Source of the DNA: Cellvibrionales bacterium
Lineage (GTDB): Bacteria; Pseudomonadota; Gammaproteobacteria; Pseudomonadales; JAHEIH01
Direction of reading: 5' to 3'
NCBI GenBank assembly: GCA_024639455.1
Contig: JAHEIH010000026.1
Coordinates: 54,887-118,886 of the forward strand
DNA length: 64,000 nt
Shown: in pieces, positions 1 through 11,568 of the stretch
How the letters are laid out: each line of letters begins with the position of its first letter
Position numbering within the stretch: the stretch's first letter is position 1
Position numbers and translations under genes: made by a program
The notes under the pieces: model-generated
Databases searched by the model: none
What the model saw: the letters and a program-made list of their open reading frames with translations, nothing else
What the model was told of the DNA's origin: nothing

Positions 1-1
1 T

Positions 2-1363
2 CGCGCCGAATACCACACCCGCTGCTTCGATAATGGCACATCGCTACTGGATGCACTGCAAGTATCTCAGCCGGATGTCATCATCAGCGACATTCGCATG
101 CCTGGCATGGACGGTCTGGTACTATTAAAAGAGATCAGTGCCGATTTTCCAGATATCCCGGTGATCATCACTACCGCCCATTCCGATTTAGAGAGTGCCG
201 TATCGTCTTATCAAGGCGGCGCCTTTGAATACCTACCCAAGCCATTTGATATTGATGAGGCACTCGCCGTAACTCAGCGTGCACTAAAACAGGCACGCGA
301 ACAACGCAGCACAGCTCCCACCATCACACCAGCGGTACAAAGCGATATTATTGGCGAAGCAGCAGCCATGCAGGAAGTCTTCCGCGCCATCGGACGTCTA
401 TCGCAGTCCCATATCACTGTATTGATCAATGGCGAATCGGGTACCGGTAAAGAGCTGGTTGCTCAGGCACTGCATCGCCATAGCCCACGCAGAGAAAGGC
501 CCTTTATCGCGCTAAATATGGCAGCGATTCCTCGCGATTTAATGGAATCAGAATTGTTCGGCCACGAAAAAGGCGCTTTTACCGGCGCGGCGTCGATGCG
601 CCAAGGTCGTTTCGAACAAGCCGATGGTGGCACGCTGTTTCTGGATGAGATCGGCGATATGCCCGCCGAGACTCAGACACGCTTATTACGGGTATTAGCG
701 GATGGCGAGTTTTATCGCGTCGGCGGCCATACGCCAGTCAAAGTCGACGTGCGTATTATTGCCGCCACACACCAAAACCTTGAAAAACTGGTCGCTGATC
801 ACAGCTTCCGCGAAGACTTATTCCATCGATTGAACGTGATTCGCATTCATATTCCCAGTTTGCGCGAACGCCGAGAGGATATCCCTGCGTTGGCCAAGCA
901 TTTCTTGGCGCGCGCGGCCAAAGAGCTCAGCGTTGAGACCAAGCAACTGCTGGCAGAGACCGAGAAACTGATCAGCTCATTGAATTGGCCTGGCAACGTG
1001 CGCCAATTAGAAAACGCCTGTCGCTGGTTAACGGTCATGGCATCTGGGCGAGACATCCTGCCTAATGATCTGCCCCCAGAGCTATTGCAAAGCAGCAGTG
1101 GCAGTGCCATGAGCCAGAACATTAATGGCAATGGCGGCAGTAGCGAGTGGACCGATTTCCTCTATCAATGGGCTGACGACACACTAAGTGAAGGTCGCCA
1201 AGCCATTTTAGATCGCGCCGTACCCCAGTTTGAGCGCACCATGATCGAAGTAGCCCTAAAACACAGCAAGGGCCGCAAACGCGATGCAGCTATTTTATTG
1301 GGCTGGGGGCGTAATACCCTGACCCGTAAAATGAACGAACTCAACATACAGAGCGACGACTAG
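2..1363 (+). CDS. glnG: NtrC/GlnG nitrogen response regulator (5' end outside window)
   Basis: This is a sigma-54-dependent response regulator of nitrogen assimilation, normally phosphorylated by GlnL/NtrB. The frame is open from base 2, so the true start lies before the window and about 25 residues are missing. The receiver domain shows the phospho-acceptor Asp in [10 protein letters not shown] (codon 89-91). The AAA+ domain has Walker A GESGTGKE, the sigma-54 contact motif GAFTGA and Walker [12 protein letters not shown]. The C-terminus is a Fis-type helix-turn-helix ([19 protein letters not shown]). It converges on glnK-amtB, whose control region carries a sigma-54 promoter and an NtrC palindrome, which supports NtrC over other family members. 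A glnL gene would be expected just upstream but is not in view. Confidence 0.93.
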   Translation, partial: RAEYHTRCFDNGTSLLDALQVSQPDVIISDIRMPGMDGLVLLKEISADFPDIPVIITTAHSDLESAVSSYQGGAFEYLPKPFDIDEALAVTQRALKQAREQRSTAPTITPAVQSDIIGEAAAMQEVFRAIGRLSQSHITVLINGESGTGKELVAQALHRHSPRRERPFIALNMAAIPRDLMESELFGHEKGAFTGAASMRQGRFEQADGGTLFLDEIGDMPAETQTRLLRVLADGEFYRVGGHTPVKVDVRIIAATHQNLEKLVADHSFREDLFHRLNVIRIHIPSLRERREDIPALAKHFLARAAKELSVETKQLLAETEKLISSLNWPGNVRQLENACRWLTVMASGRDILPNDLPPELLQSSSGSAMSQNINGNGGSSEWTDFLYQWADDTLSEGRQAILDRAVPQFERTMIEVALKHSKGRKRDAAILLGWGRNTLTRKMNELNIQSDD

Positions 1364-1432
1364 TCGCTCTTATCTCCTTTGTTGGCAACGCTGCAGTACC
1401 TTTCGCTGCAACATCTCAGCTCACCTGTCAGA

Positions 1433-1497
1433 CCTTTCTCATAGAGAAAGGCTACTGCTGTTAATACAACCCCTTGGTCTTCGACCAAGGTCCCACA
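1433..1497. repeat. REP-like element, copy A (two adjacent hairpins)
   Basis: Two perfect 8-bp hairpins stand side by side: CCTTTCTC-ATA-GAGAAAGG (1433-1451) and CCTTGGTC-TTC-GACCAAGG (1472-1490). The second is followed by TCCCACA (1491-1497). The layout CCCTT, arm, TTC, arm, AAGG, TCCCACA recurs at 55611-55639 and, inverted, at 60419-60482. There is no T-tract, so it is not an ordinary terminator. It lies between the convergent glnG and amtB genes. Confidence 0.6.
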
Positions 1498-1528
1498 GAA
1501 ACACTGCGCAAGCCCAAACATCAGACAT

Positions 1529-1554
1529 AAAAAAACCCGCCATGCGGCGGGTTT
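1529..1554 (-). terminator. Rho-independent terminator of glnK-amtB
   Basis: A perfect 9-bp stem, AAACCCGCC / GGCGGGTTT (1533-1541 and 1546-1554) with a 4-nt loop, is followed on the minus strand by a run of U from the A-tract at 1529-1535. It lies 22 bp after the amtB stop codon. Confidence 0.9.
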
Positions 1555-1576
1555 CTTCAGAGCTTGAGATCGAGGC

Positions 1577-2845
1577 TTATTTGCCAGTGAACTCGGGGTA
1601 GGCTTCCATACCGCACTCCGCGATATCGACACCTTCGTACTCTTCTTCCGCCGAGACACGAATACCCATAACAGCTTTGATGATTGACCATACGATCAGG
1701 CTAGCACCGAATACCCAAACAAAGATCACCAGGGCGCCGGTCAATTGACCCATGAAGGTCGCGTCGCTGTCTGACAGCAGTACCGCGAAGATACCCCACA
1801 AGCCAACCACACCATGTACAGAGATCGCACCGACAGGATCATCGAGTTTCAGTTTATCCAAGCCAATGATGCTGAACACTACCAATACACCGCCAATCGC
1901 GCCGATAATGGTGGCCAACAGAGGCGTAGGATCTGCAGGTTCTGCAGTGATCGCCACAAGACCAGCCAGTGCGCCGTTCAACGCCATGGTTAAGTCAGCC
2001 TTGCCGAACAGAACGCGAGCAGTCAGCAGCGCAGCAATCAAACCGCCAGCCGCGGCGGCATTGGTGTTCAGGAATACGTTTGCCACTTCGTTAGCTACCG
2101 AGATGCCACCCAATTTCAGGGTTGAACCACCGTTGAAGCCGAACCAACCCATCCACAGGATAAAGGTACCTAGGGTAGCCAGCGGCAAGTTAGCACCTGG
2201 AATCGCCTGTACTTGACCCTCTTTACCGTACTTACCTTTACGTGGGCCGAGCAACAGTACACCCGCCAGCGCTGCAGCAGCACCCGCCATGTGAACGATA
2301 CCTGAGCCAGCGTAGTCGCTAAAGTTCAACTCGCCGATGAAGGGAACAGGGTTACCACCCCAAGTCCAGCCACCCTCGATGGGGTAGATGAAGCCCGTCA
2401 TCACCACTGAGAACACCAAGAAGGCCCACAGCTTCATACGCTCAGCAACAGCACCTGATACGATCGACATACAGGTTGCCACGAAGACTACCTGGAAGAA
2501 GAAGTCAGACGCGCCAGAGTATACGGAATCTCCGTCAAAGCCCGCTTCAGCCGAAGCCGCTAAAACGCCTGCCACGGCTGCATCATCCATCTGCGCCACG
2601 GTGGTTACACCCGACAGGAAGTAGCCGCCGCCGTACATGAACTCGTAGCCACACACCAAGTACATGGTGCTAGCAATCGCGAACAAGGCCACGTTTTTAG
2701 TCAAAATTTCAGTGGTGTTTTTAGCGCGCACAAGGCCCGCTTCCAACATGGCGAAACCCGCTGCCATCCACATTACCAGTGCGCCACAGATCAAGAAATA
2801 GAACGTGTCCATGGCGTATTGCAGTTCAAAAATTTGGTTTTCCAT
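1577..2845 (-). CDS. amtB: Ammonium transporter AmtB
   Basis: An inner-membrane ammonium channel of 422 aa with eleven likely membrane spans, the usual size for bacterial Amt proteins. The pore twin histidines are visible as H185 (GSGIVHMAGA) and H344 (ISVHGVVGLW). Conserved runs such as MWMAAGFAMLEAGLVR mark the N-terminal span. No cleaved signal peptide is obvious. An AAGGAGAG ribosome site precedes the ATG. It is the last gene of a minus-strand operon with glnK, 35 bp downstream of it, the standard pair in which uridylylation-sensitive GlnK gates AmtB. Confidence 0.96.
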   Translation of the reverse strand: MENQIFELQYAMDTFYFLICGALVMWMAAGFAMLEAGLVRAKNTTEILTKNVALFAIASTMYLVCGYEFMYGGGYFLSGVTTVAQMDDAAVAGVLAASAEAGFDGDSVYSGASDFFFQVVFVATCMSIVSGAVAERMKLWAFLVFSVVMTGFIYPIEGGWTWGGNPVPFIGELNFSDYAGSGIVHMAGAAAALAGVLLLGPRKGKYGKEGQVQAIPGANLPLATLGTFILWMGWFGFNGGSTLKLGGISVANEVANVFLNTNAAAAGGLIAALLTARVLFGKADLTMALNGALAGLVAITAEPADPTPLLATIIGAIGGVLVVFSIIGLDKLKLDDPVGAISVHGVVGLWGIFAVLLSDSDATFMGQLTGALVIFVWVFGASLIVWSIIKAVMGIRVSAEEEYEGVDIAECGMEAYPEFTGK

Positions 2846-2880
2846 CCTAGCTCTCCTTAAGCCTTGGGATACAACGCGCC

Positions 2881-3944
<1,064 letters not shown>

Positions 3945-4011
3945 GGTATCTCTCCAAAGATGATTCAGAAGGTTAATAGCCTTCTGTTGTAATGTTTTAC
4001 ACACATGGATT

Positions 4012-4027
4012 TGCATCAGCCGTGCCA
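4012..4027 (-). promoter_or_regulatory. Sigma-54 (RpoN) promoter of porin-glnK-amtB operon
   Basis: On the minus strand the bases read TGGCACG-GCTG-ATGCA. This fits the -24/-12 consensus TGGCACG-N4-TTGCW with exact spacing and one mismatch in the -12 element. Transcription would start near 4000, about 55 bp ahead of the porin ATG at 3944. Confidence 0.85.
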
Positions 4028-4110
4028 ATTTTTTTTATTCTATTATTTTCAATGCCTTACATATAAATTTAATTTTTTGCACCACAGATACAACGGTTTT
4101 GAAAAATCTA

Positions 4111-4127
4111 TCGCACCATTATGGCTC
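4111..4127. promoter_or_regulatory. Possible second, weaker NtrC site
   Basis: GCACC-ATTAT-GG matches one NtrC half-site and part of the other. It lies immediately beside the strong palindrome at 4129-4147; tandem NtrC sites are common at nitrogen promoters. Confidence 0.4.
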
Positions 4128-4128
4128 C

Positions 4129-4147
4129 GCGCACCATCTTGGTGCGC
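4129..4147. promoter_or_regulatory. NtrC enhancer site
   Basis: The perfect palindrome GCGCACC-ATCTT-GGTGCGC matches the NtrC operator consensus (TGCACC-N5-GGTGCA). Its centre lies about 110 bp upstream of the sigma-54 -24 element, a normal enhancer distance, and glnG itself is only 3 kb away. Confidence 0.8.
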
Positions 4148-4220
4148 AAAAACTGTGCGTCGGTCTAGGGCACAGCGAGCTTCATTTGGGGTAGAATTTG
4201 TTAACACTTAGGAGAACCCC

Positions 4221-4454
4221 ATGAACAAGCCCCCTTTTTCGATCGAAGACTTCGTCAAACAAGCCGTCGATTTATTGCCCGGTGAAGCGGCACGTGGCGA
4301 TATGCAGAAGAACTTTCGCGCCCTCGTGCAAAGCGCACTGGAAAAGATGGATGTGGTCAGTCGTGCAGAATTCGACGCCCAAGCTGACAAGTTGCGCCGT
4401 TGCCAAGCACAATTAGCCGAATTGGAAGCTGAACTCAAAGCGCTGAGCGAATAG
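4221..4454 (+). CDS. ubiK: Ubiquinone biosynthesis accessory factor UbiK (YqiC/BMFP family)
   Basis: A small 77-aa cytoplasmic protein of the BMFP/YqiC family, which supports aerobic ubiquinone synthesis in the Ubi complex together with UbiJ. The middle is amphipathic (MQKNFRALVQSALEKMDVVS) and the C-terminus is a predicted coiled coil (QADKLRRCQAQLAELEAELK), as in known UbiK. The ATG has an AGGAG site 8 nt upstream. comM follows 33 bp downstream on the same strand, and this gene order is common in gammaproteobacteria. Confidence 0.88.
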   Translation: MNKPPFSIEDFVKQAVDLLPGEAARGDMQKNFRALVQSALEKMDVVSRAEFDAQADKLRRCQAQLAELEAELKALSE

Positions 4455-4487
4455 TCCGCTCAGTCGCGCGACACGCAAGGATGCTCT

Positions 4488-5978
4488 ATGTCGCTTACTC
4501 ATACATTATGCTGTGCCATGCACGGCTTGGATGCGCCGACTGTCACCGTTGAAACACATATCGCCAACGGCCTTCCCTGCTTAAACATGGTCGGGCTAGC
4601 GGAAATGACCGTGCGCGAAGCGAAAGACAGAGTGCGAAGTGCGCTGCAGACCTCAGGCTTCGAGTTCCCGCAACGCCGCATCACCCTCAACCTCGCGCCC
4701 GCCGATTTACCCAAGGAAGGCAGCCGTTTTGATCTTGCCATCGCCATCGGCATCCTGACCGCATCAAAACAATTACCGGCAAATATAGCCAAGGGATTTA
4801 TCTTACTTGGCGAGCTTTCTCTCGATGGCAGCCTGCGCCCAGTGCGCGGGGTGCTTAGCGCAGCCTTCTCCGCACACAAGCTCGGCTTTACCCTCATCGT
4901 TCCTCACGACAATCAGTACGAAGCCGCGCTTGTCTCCGGGGTCACAAGTTTCGCTGCAAAGAGCCTGCTTCAAGTGTGTGCCCACCTCCGCGGCGATGAG
5001 GATCTACCCCACTGCCAAGGTATTGCAACCACCCACTCGTCAAACACGGCGGACATGGCAGAAGTCGTGGGTCAAGCGCTTGCCAAACGCGGCTGCGAAA
5101 TAGCCGCCGCGGGAAGCCATAACCTGCTGCTGTTCGGCGCACCTGGCACGGGCAAGTCGCTGCTTGCACAACGCTTTAAGACCATCTTGCCGCCGCTCAA
5201 TGACAGTGAAGGTCTGGAGGTGGCAGCGATTTATTCCCTTCTTGGGTTGCCACAACTGTATGGTGAGCGCCCCTTTCACGCGCCGCATCACAGCGCCTCA
5301 GCGGTGGCCTTGTGCGGTGGCGGTAGCGACCCCAAACCGGGCGCGATAAGCCTCGCCCACCACGGGGTGTTGTTTTTGGATGAGCTTCCTGAATTTCAAC
5401 GACATAGTATCGAGATGCTGCGTGAACCGCTGGAAAACGGTGAGATCCATATCGCCCGCGCCAAACGCATCATTTGCTACCCGGCGCGCTTCCAACTGAT
5501 TGCGGCTATGAACCCTTGCCCCTGCGGGTATTACGGCAGTACGCAACACACATGCCGCTGTAGTTTGGAACAGGTGCAGCGCTATCGCAGCAAGATCTCG
5601 GGCCCCTTACTCGACCGTATCGATTTACACATCGCCATGGACAGCGACAACATCGACTTGTTTGCCGATACAGCCAGCAACGAAAGCTCTGCCATCATCG
5701 CCCAACGTGTCATCGCCGCTCGGACGCGGCAACAGATGCGACAGGGCTGCAGTAATGCCCGGCTTGCGCCCCCTCAACTGAAGGCATTACTGGACAATTG
5801 TCCAAGCGCTCGCGACTACCTCAACCACGCGATGCAAACCCTTGGGCTTTCACCTCGTGGCGCACACCGCGCCATTCGTGTGGCCCAAACCTGTGCGGAT
5901 TTAGATGTTAGGGCGCTGCAATTATGCGACGTGCAGGAAGCCTTATCACTGCGTCAATTTGACGTAAACTCGGCGTAG
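4488..5978 (+). CDS. comM: YifB/ComM family Mg-chelatase-like ATPase
   Basis: A 496-aa AAA+ protein of the ComM/YifB family. ComM is a hexameric helicase that promotes branch migration during integration of transforming DNA. The N-terminal domain carries the family opening (CCAMHGLDAPTVTVETHIANG), the ATPase Walker A GAPGTGKS lies at residues 217-224, Walker B is GVLFLDELPEF, and a cysteine cluster (NPCPCGYYGSTQHTCRC) follows. Length is normal. The start is supported by AAGGA upstream. Whether this organism is naturally competent cannot be judged from the window. Confidence 0.93.
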   Translation: MSLTHTLCCAMHGLDAPTVTVETHIANGLPCLNMVGLAEMTVREAKDRVRSALQTSGFEFPQRRITLNLAPADLPKEGSRFDLAIAIGILTASKQLPANIAKGFILLGELSLDGSLRPVRGVLSAAFSAHKLGFTLIVPHDNQYEAALVSGVTSFAAKSLLQVCAHLRGDEDLPHCQGIATTHSSNTADMAEVVGQALAKRGCEIAAAGSHNLLLFGAPGTGKSLLAQRFKTILPPLNDSEGLEVAAIYSLLGLPQLYGERPFHAPHHSASAVALCGGGSDPKPGAISLAHHGVLFLDELPEFQRHSIEMLREPLENGEIHIARAKRIICYPARFQLIAAMNPCPCGYYGSTQHTCRCSLEQVQRYRSKISGPLLDRIDLHIAMDSDNIDLFADTASNESSAIIAQRVIAARTRQQMRQGCSNARLAPPQLKALLDNCPSARDYLNHAMQTLGLSPRGAHRAIRVAQTCADLDVRALQLCDVQEALSLRQFDVNSA

Positions 5979-6056
5979 CAAGAGACAACAAATGAAGGCT
6001 CACACTCATGCGCCAAGCTTGCTACAATGTGCCCCCTTTTTTGAGACCCGACGTTC

Positions 6057-8063
6057 ATGCTCAACCCACGCCAAAAAGAAGCGGTGCACTACATCGACGG
6101 CCCACTCCTTGTGTTGGCCGGGGCTGGCAGTGGCAAAACGTCGGTCATCACCCGCAAAATGGCCTACTTGATTGAGCAGTGTGGCTACAAGGCGGGCAAT
6201 ATCGCGGCCGTAACCTTCACCAACAAGGCCGCCCGCGAAATGAAGGAACGCGTTACCAGCTTACTTCCTAAACCGCTCTCTCGCGGCCTGTCGGTGTCGA
6301 CCTTCCACAACTTGGGGCTGCGGATCATCCGCAAAGAAATTCAGGCGCTGGGTTTTAAACCGGGCTTTTCTGTATTCGATGCCATCGATGCCAGTACGTT
6401 AATCAAAGAATTGATTATCGCCGACGATGTTGAGAAGGATCAGGTCGACTACCTGCAGAACATGATTTCCAACTGGAAGAACGAGATGATCTCGCCTGCG
6501 CAAGCGCTAAGCCAGGCCGAAGACGAGATGGAAGAGCTGGCCGCGCGGGTTTTCGAACGCTACCAAAAGGCGTTGCGTGCCTACAACGCCGTCGATTTTG
6601 ACGACCTCATTTTGGTGCCCGTGGAACTGTTTCAAAAAGACCCCGAGGCGCTGGCGCGTTGGCGTAAAAAAATCCGCTATCTGTTGGTGGACGAATACCA
6701 AGACACCAACATAAGCCAGTACATGCTGGTGAAGCAGATTGTAGGCGACCGCGGTGGCTTAACGGTGGTGGGCGACGACGACCAATCGATTTACGCCTGG
6801 CGCGGCGCTCGCCCTGAAAACCTAGGCAAGCTGCAAGAGGATTTTCCCCATCTCAAAGTGGTCATGCTAGAGCAGAATTACCGCTCGACGGCGCGAATTC
6901 TGCGCATCGCCAATACCCTAATCGCCAACAACCCACACATTTTCGACAAGCAGTTGTGGAGTGACCTCGGCGTTGGCGACCCGATCCGTGTCATTCGCTG
7001 CCCGTCGGAGGATGGCGAATTGGAGCGTGTGGTCACTGAGATCGTCGACTTCAACCTAACCCGAGGTATCAAGTTCGAGGATTTCGCCATCCTTTACCGC
7101 GGCAATCACCAGTCGCGTATTTTAGAAATGAAATTACAGACTCACCAGGTGCCCTACTCTATCAGCGGTGGCCAATCATTCTTTGCCAAGGCAGAAATCA
7201 AGGACATCATGTCCTACCTGAGGCTACTGGTAAACGGCAACGACGACAACGCCTTCCTGCGTATCATCAACGTTCCACGCCGCCACATCGGTACCGCCAC
7301 ATTGGAAGGCCTCGGCGCCTACGCTGGTATGCGACACTTAAGCATGTTCGAAGCCATCGACGAAATCGGCCTAGAGGCACACGTTCCGTCCAAGGGGCTT
7401 AAGCAGCTGCGCGAGTTCAAAGACTGGATGAACCGTGTCGCCTACAACTGTTTTGAAGGTGAAGCTATTCGCTCGGTGCGTGAGATGATCGCCGATATCG
7501 ATTACGAAGGTTGGCTACACCAAAACAGCTCAAGTAGCGCGGCGGCTGAAAAGCGCTTTCAAAATATCGAATTTTTGATCACGTCACTGTCCGATTCATT
7601 ACAGCGCCAAGAGGACGACGGCGACGAGCCGAGCCTGGAAACCGCCATCAGCCGTTTGATTCTGCGCGACATGATGGAGCGGCAACAGGAAGAGCAGGAA
7701 TGGGATCGTGTGTCGCTGATGACCATCCACGCGTCTAAGGGGCTTGAATTTCCCCATGTTTATATCATCGGCATGGAAGAGGAACTGCTGCCCCACCGCA
7801 CGAGTATTGAAGAAGACAACATCGAGGAAGAGCGGCGCTTGGCCTATGTGGGAATCACCCGTGCCCGCAAGACACTCACCCTGACCTATGCCGGCAAACG
7901 CAAACTGTACGGGGAGACCTTCGATACCGAGCCTAGTCGCTTCTTAAGTGAATTGCCGCCGGACGACATTGCCTGGATCGGCCGCGACAAAACTAGCGAA
8001 GACGACAACCGCGCCAAGGGGCGCGAGACCATGGATGGCTTGTTAGGCCTGTTTAAATCCTAG
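6057..8063 (+). CDS. rep: ATP-dependent DNA helicase Rep
   Basis: A superfamily 1A 3'-5' DNA helicase of 668 aa, the typical length of Rep, which helps replication forks pass protein barriers. Visible motifs in order are Q-motif LNPRQKEAV, Walker A AGAGSGKT (21-28), Ia [56 protein letters not shown] and [10 protein letters not shown]. The short C-terminal tail and the lack of extra domains favour Rep over UvrD or PcrA. Its stop overlaps the stop of the convergent antiporter gene by 4 bp. Confidence 0.95.
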   Translation: MLNPRQKEAVHYIDGPLLVLAGAGSGKTSVITRKMAYLIEQCGYKAGNIAAVTFTNKAAREMKERVTSLLPKPLSRGLSVSTFHNLGLRIIRKEIQALGFKPGFSVFDAIDASTLIKELIIADDVEKDQVDYLQNMISNWKNEMISPAQALSQAEDEMEELAARVFERYQKALRAYNAVDFDDLILVPVELFQKDPEALARWRKKIRYLLVDEYQDTNISQYMLVKQIVGDRGGLTVVGDDDQSIYAWRGARPENLGKLQEDFPHLKVVMLEQNYRSTARILRIANTLIANNPHIFDKQLWSDLGVGDPIRVIRCPSEDGELERVVTEIVDFNLTRGIKFEDFAILYRGNHQSRILEMKLQTHQVPYSISGGQSFFAKAEIKDIMSYLRLLVNGNDDNAFLRIINVPRRHIGTATLEGLGAYAGMRHLSMFEAIDEIGLEAHVPSKGLKQLREFKDWMNRVAYNCFEGEAIRSVREMIADIDYEGWLHQNSSSSAAAEKRFQNIEFLITSLSDSLQRQEDDGDEPSLETAISRLILRDMMERQQEEQEWDRVSLMTIHASKGLEFPHVYIIGMEEELLPHRTSIEEDNIEEERRLAYVGITRARKTLTLTYAGKRKLYGETFDTEPSRFLSELPPDDIAWIGRDKTSEDDNRAKGRETMDGLLGLFKS

Positions 8064-9373
8064 AGCACCATTGCCGCTAGCCAACCAAACACCAGTAGAG
8101 GCAGATTGTAGTGCAAGAAGGTAGGCACTACCGAATCCCACATATGATCGTGCTGGCCGTCGACACCCAGCCCCATACTAGGCCCCAGTGTCGAATCCGA
8201 CGCCGGTGACCCCGCATCTCCAAGCGCACCCGCGGTACCCACTAAGGCCAGCGTCGCCAAAGGACTAAAGCCAAGCTGAATGGCCAGCGGGACAAACACC
8301 GTAGCGATGATGGGAATAGTCGAGAACGACGAGCCAATCCCCATAGTGACCAACAAGCCCACCAGCAACATCGCCGCTGCAGCCAGGGATTTATTACCGC
8401 CGATCCATTCTGCTGCGCTGGCAACTAGGGTGTCCACTTGACCTGTCGCCTTCATTACTGCCGCAAATCCTGCCGCCGCGATCATGACGAAACCGATTTG
8501 CGCCATCATTTTCATACCGTTGGTAAAGACGCTATTGGCTTCGTACCAACGCACCACCCCCCCGGCCACAAATACAAAATACCCCGCCAGCGCCGCCAGA
8601 ATAATCGCCCCAGACCAGAGCTGCACCACGAAGGCCACCACAATCGCTAGTAACGCCACCCACACGTGCGAAGCCGGGATCTGCTTGGTATTGTCGCTCA
8701 CGGTATCGCTGCTTTGGTACTGCCGCGGGCGACGGTAACTCACCAACATGGCCATTAACAGCCCAAGCAACATCCCCAGGGCAGGAATAGCCATGGCTTT
8801 AAAAAGCATACTCGCTTCGATCGCCACATCGCCATTACTGGCCACGTTAGCTAACAAAATATCATTGAGGTAGATGGCGCCAAATCCAATTGGCAGCAAC
8901 ATGTAGGGTGTCACCAAACCAAAGGTCAGAACACATGCGACCAAACGTCTGTCCATGTTGAGTCGATTAAAGGCACCTAGCAACGGAGGGATGAGGATGG
9001 GGATAAACGCAATGTGCACCGGAATAAGGTTTTGCGAAAATACCGCCGCCAAGGCAACACTGCCAATCAGCGCCCACTTTAAACGGCCAAGCGCCGCCGA
9101 TTCGGCGTGTAAACCAGCGATCAATCGACCCGAAAGGACCTTGGGCAAACCAGACACTTCAATACATACCGCAAACGCCCCCAGTAGGGCATAACTTAGC
9201 GCTACAGTCGCGCCACCACCTAGACCACCGCTGAAGGCGTCGATGGTTTGCTGCAGATCTAAACCGCCCAACAAGCCGCCAATCAGGGCACCAACGCATA
9301 GTGAAGCGACAACATTAAAGCGCGCCAGGCTTAGCCCAAGCATGATGATGACGGCGATTACGATGGCATTCAT
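8060..9373 (-). CDS. Na+/H+ antiporter family protein (NhaC/YuiF-like)
   Basis: An integral membrane protein of 437 aa with about ten to twelve hydrophobic spans, resembling the YuiF-like Na+/H+ antiporter family. Recognisable stretches include [17 protein letters not shown] in the first half and [17 protein letters not shown] and [12 protein letters not shown] in the second half, a split-repeat layout. The ATG at 9371-9373 has AGGAC just upstream and lies 8 bp after the nhaD stop, so it is preferred to an upstream in-frame GTG-like start inside nhaD. It is probably co-transcribed with nhaD. The exact substrate (Na+/H+ or an amino-acid/proton exchange) is not certain from sequence. Confidence 0.75.
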   Translation of the reverse strand: MNAIVIAVIIMLGLSLARFNVVASLCVGALIGGLLGGLDLQQTIDAFSGGLGGGATVALSYALLGAFAVCIEVSGLPKVLSGRLIAGLHAESAALGRLKWALIGSVALAAVFSQNLIPVHIAFIPILIPPLLGAFNRLNMDRRLVACVLTFGLVTPYMLLPIGFGAIYLNDILLANVASNGDVAIEASMLFKAMAIPALGMLLGLLMAMLVSYRRPRQYQSSDTVSDNTKQIPASHVWVALLAIVVAFVVQLWSGAIILAALAGYFVFVAGGVVRWYEANSVFTNGMKMMAQIGFVMIAAAGFAAVMKATGQVDTLVASAAEWIGGNKSLAAAAMLLVGLLVTMGIGSSFSTIPIIATVFVPLAIQLGFSPLATLALVGTAGALGDAGSPASDSTLGPSMGLGVDGQHDHMWDSVVPTFLHYNLPLLVFGWLAAMVL

Positions 9374-9381
9374 AGCGTGTC

Positions 9382-10626
9382 CTAGAGAAGTACCCAGCGA
9401 GTAAACCACAGGTTGGTAATATAACCAAAGCCATAGGCCACTAGCAGGGGTAAGAACAACCGGCCGTAAGCGGCAAACGTCACCTCTTGCATTTTACCCA
9501 TGGTAATAATCCCTGCGGCCGACCCAATCACCAAAATAGACCCACCAACGCCTGTCGCGTAAGTGAGCGCCAACCAATCAAGCTCACTCATCGGCACATC
9601 GGCCTTGATAACCGCCGCGGTCATGGGCACGTTATCAATCAATGAAGACAACACCCCCATCACGAAATTGGCCCACGCCATAGGCATCAAGTCGTATAGT
9701 TTCGTTAACTCAAACAACAGACCAATTTCTTGTAGGATACCGACGATAAGCAGAACACCGAGGAAGAACAACAGGGTGTCAAAGTGAATCTCACGAATGT
9801 AGTGCAGGATAGGCTCGTCATCGGAAGACGATTTGAACCATTCGTCTAGCAAGAACATGCAGCTAAGACCGAATAAGAATGTCAGGACAGGTGGGATACC
9901 AAAGCCGACATTGAACAACAACGTCATTAAAATTGTCGCCAAAAACATCCCCATGATAAAGCGATCACGACGAGTAAAGACGTACTCGTGGTGTTCAAAA
10001 TCGACATAGCGGTTGAGACCTGGAAACAGCATCAACGCCAGTGCAATAACGGCCAGCAGCGAAGGCAAGATCAAGGCGAGTAGATCGACGATGCTTACCT
10101 TACCCGCCAAGAAAATCATCAGCGTGGTCACTTCACCTGTCACCAAGCCTACCCCACCGCTGTTGATCGCAAAGACGATCAACGCCGCGTACTTAACCCG
10201 CTTATGAGCCGGCATATCGACAGACGAGTAAATAGCTAAGGTAATCAACGTGGTGGTGATGTTATCTGCCAACATCGAAAAGGTGAACGCAAAACCACCT
10301 ATCAACAGCAGCAAGGTACGTTCGTGCATACGTGGCGGCAGAAATTCCTGCACCAAATGGCGGATGATGTTTTTACTGTTGAGATAGGCTACGAAGGTCA
10401 TCGCTGCCATCAAGAACAGCCACAGCGTGGCGATTTCTAGCAAGTTTTCCGCAAAGCGCTCGGAAATCACTTCGTGCGGGAGCTCTTCTAGCGCTGATAT
10501 ATAGAACAGCACCCAGCTCAAGGTACCAATGAACAGCGTCGTTTTGGCCTTGTTGATGTGAATGATGTCTTCAAAGATCGTACACAGCAGCGCCACGACG
10601 GCTAATACGATAAAGACGGTAATCAT
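9382..10626 (-). CDS. nhaD: Sodium/proton antiporter NhaD
   Basis: A 414-aa membrane protein of the ion-transporter (ArsB/NhaD) superfamily. NhaD exports Na+ or Li+ in exchange for protons and is typical of marine and haloalkaliphilic bacteria. Diagnostic stretches are [34 protein letters not shown] and [18 protein letters not shown], the last two carrying the conserved polar intramembrane residues. The ATG at 10626 is preferred (AGGGGC upstream) because the alternative start 11 codons earlier runs into the terminator of the preceding gene. A second antiporter gene follows after 8 bp. Confidence 0.88.
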   Translation of the reverse strand: MITVFIVLAVVALLCTIFEDIIHINKAKTTLFIGTLSWVLFYISALEELPHEVISERFAENLLEIATLWLFLMAAMTFVAYLNSKNIIRHLVQEFLPPRMHERTLLLLIGGFAFTFSMLADNITTTLITLAIYSSVDMPAHKRVKYAALIVFAINSGGVGLVTGEVTTLMIFLAGKVSIVDLLALILPSLLAVIALALMLFPGLNRYVDFEHHEYVFTRRDRFIMGMFLATILMTLLFNVGFGIPPVLTFLFGLSCMFLLDEWFKSSSDDEPILHYIREIHFDTLLFFLGVLLIVGILQEIGLLFELTKLYDLMPMAWANFVMGVLSSLIDNVPMTAAVIKADVPMSELDWLALTYATGVGGSILVIGSAAGIITMGKMQEVTFAAYGRLFLPLLVAYGFGYITNLWFTRWVLL

Positions 10627-10643
10627 TTTGCTGCCCCTAGAAA

Positions 10644-10679
10644 CAAAAAATCCCCGCACAGTCTAGCTGAACGGGGATC
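10644..10679 (-). terminator. Terminator of the cytochrome c5 gene
   Basis: The stem ATCCCCG / CGGGGAT (10650-10656 and 10672-10678) is followed on the minus strand by a U-run from the A-tract at 10645-10650. It separates the cytochrome gene from nhaD. Confidence 0.75.
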
Positions 10680-10698
10680 TCATAGTTACGAGTGTCGA

Positions 10699-11124
10699 TT
10701 ACAGTCCGTTGTGGGCCAACATATAATCAACGGTGACTTTAATGTCGTCATCTGAACACGACATGCAAAGACCCATAGCGGGCATCGCGTTGTAACCTTT
10801 GATGGCATTTTGATAAATAGTATCAACGCTGCGAGCAGCTAAGCGGGCAGACCATTCGGCTTTGTCATCAAATTTTGGCGCACCCGCCGCACCCGTGGTG
10901 TGACATGCCATGCAGTTTGTGTTGTAAATCTCTTCACCACTCTTAGCTGCACCCGCTACCGCAGCAGAAGCCGTTGCACATGAGCTGTCGCCCTGAATAC
11001 AAACACTACCTAGGGGTTTCAAACGCTCGGCAATCGCATCACGCTGTGCGTCTGATAGCGCTAATACCGAAAAGCTCGCAGAACAGATAGCTACAAAAGC
11101 GAGAACTTTGGCAAACAATTTCAT
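10699..11124 (-). CDS. Cytochrome c5-like periplasmic monohaem cytochrome
   Basis: A secreted c-type cytochrome of 141 aa. The signal peptide (MKLFAKVLAFVAICSASFSV, cut near VLA-LS) targets the periplasm. One haem site CMACH is followed by the likely axial Met in YNAMPAMGLC and by the cytochrome c5 signature C-M-S-C-S-D-D-D with its disulfide cysteines. A second cysteine pair (CIQGDSSCA) sits in the N-terminal extension. The ATG at 11124 has GGAG 8 nt upstream; an earlier ATG would add seven residues before the signal peptide. It is probably an electron carrier to a terminal oxidase. Confidence 0.88.
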   Translation of the reverse strand: MKLFAKVLAFVAICSASFSVLALSDAQRDAIAERLKPLGSVCIQGDSSCATASAAVAGAAKSGEEIYNTNCMACHTTGAAGAPKFDDKAEWSARLAARSVDTIYQNAIKGYNAMPAMGLCMSCSDDDIKVTVDYMLAHNGL

Positions 11125-11491
11125 CTCAGATACTCCGATAATCAACGTCGAGCGCCAGCATAGACGCCCTACAAAAAACTGCTACGCATTATACGGATAA
11201 ATCTCCGCCACGCCTAGCCGCCATAAGCATATGCTTAATAATTACGACTATTGCGGTTAATTGGATGGGGGTTCTATTGAAAATGATGAATTAATCACCC
11301 CACTGACACGAATTTGATGGCATTTGCCCGCGCACGCAAAAATATTTTCGGTTAAACTAGGTGCGAAATTTAAGCAAGACCGATGCAAAGCATCGCGGCT
11401 TGCCAACGCCGAGGCACGACGCCGAGGCCGGATCAGGTATCCCAGGGATGGATGCTTGAGACGTTATGGTTAGATTAATATGTCCCTTTAC
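11125..11491. other. Intergenic stretch before tRNA-Arg
   Basis: No credible gene is seen. It holds the promoter region of the cytochrome gene (minus) and of the tRNA (plus). A small hairpin GATGC-AAA-GCATC lies at 11382-11394, and TAATAT at 11476-11481 is a possible -10 box for the tRNA. An open frame on the minus strand from 11575 is the known antisense-tRNA artefact. Confidence 0.6.
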
Positions 11492-11568
11492 GCACCCGTA
11501 GCTCAGTTGGATAGAGTGTTGGCCTCCGAAGCCAAAGGTCGCGCGTTCAAATCGCGCCGGGTGCGCCA
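11492..11568 (+). tRNA. tRNA-Arg (anticodon CCG)
   Basis: A full cloverleaf can be drawn: acceptor GCACCCG / CGGGTGC, D-arm GCTC...GAGT, anticodon arm TTGGC-CTCCGAA-GCCAA with anticodon CCG at 11526-11528, T-arm GCGCG-TTCAAAT-CGCGC, discriminator G and an encoded CCA. It reads the CGG arginine codon. Confidence 0.97.

Noticed and set aside
1752..2216. Long plus-strand open frame opposite amtB
   Set aside because: It lies entirely antisense to a clearly recognised transporter gene and has no ribosome site or family features.
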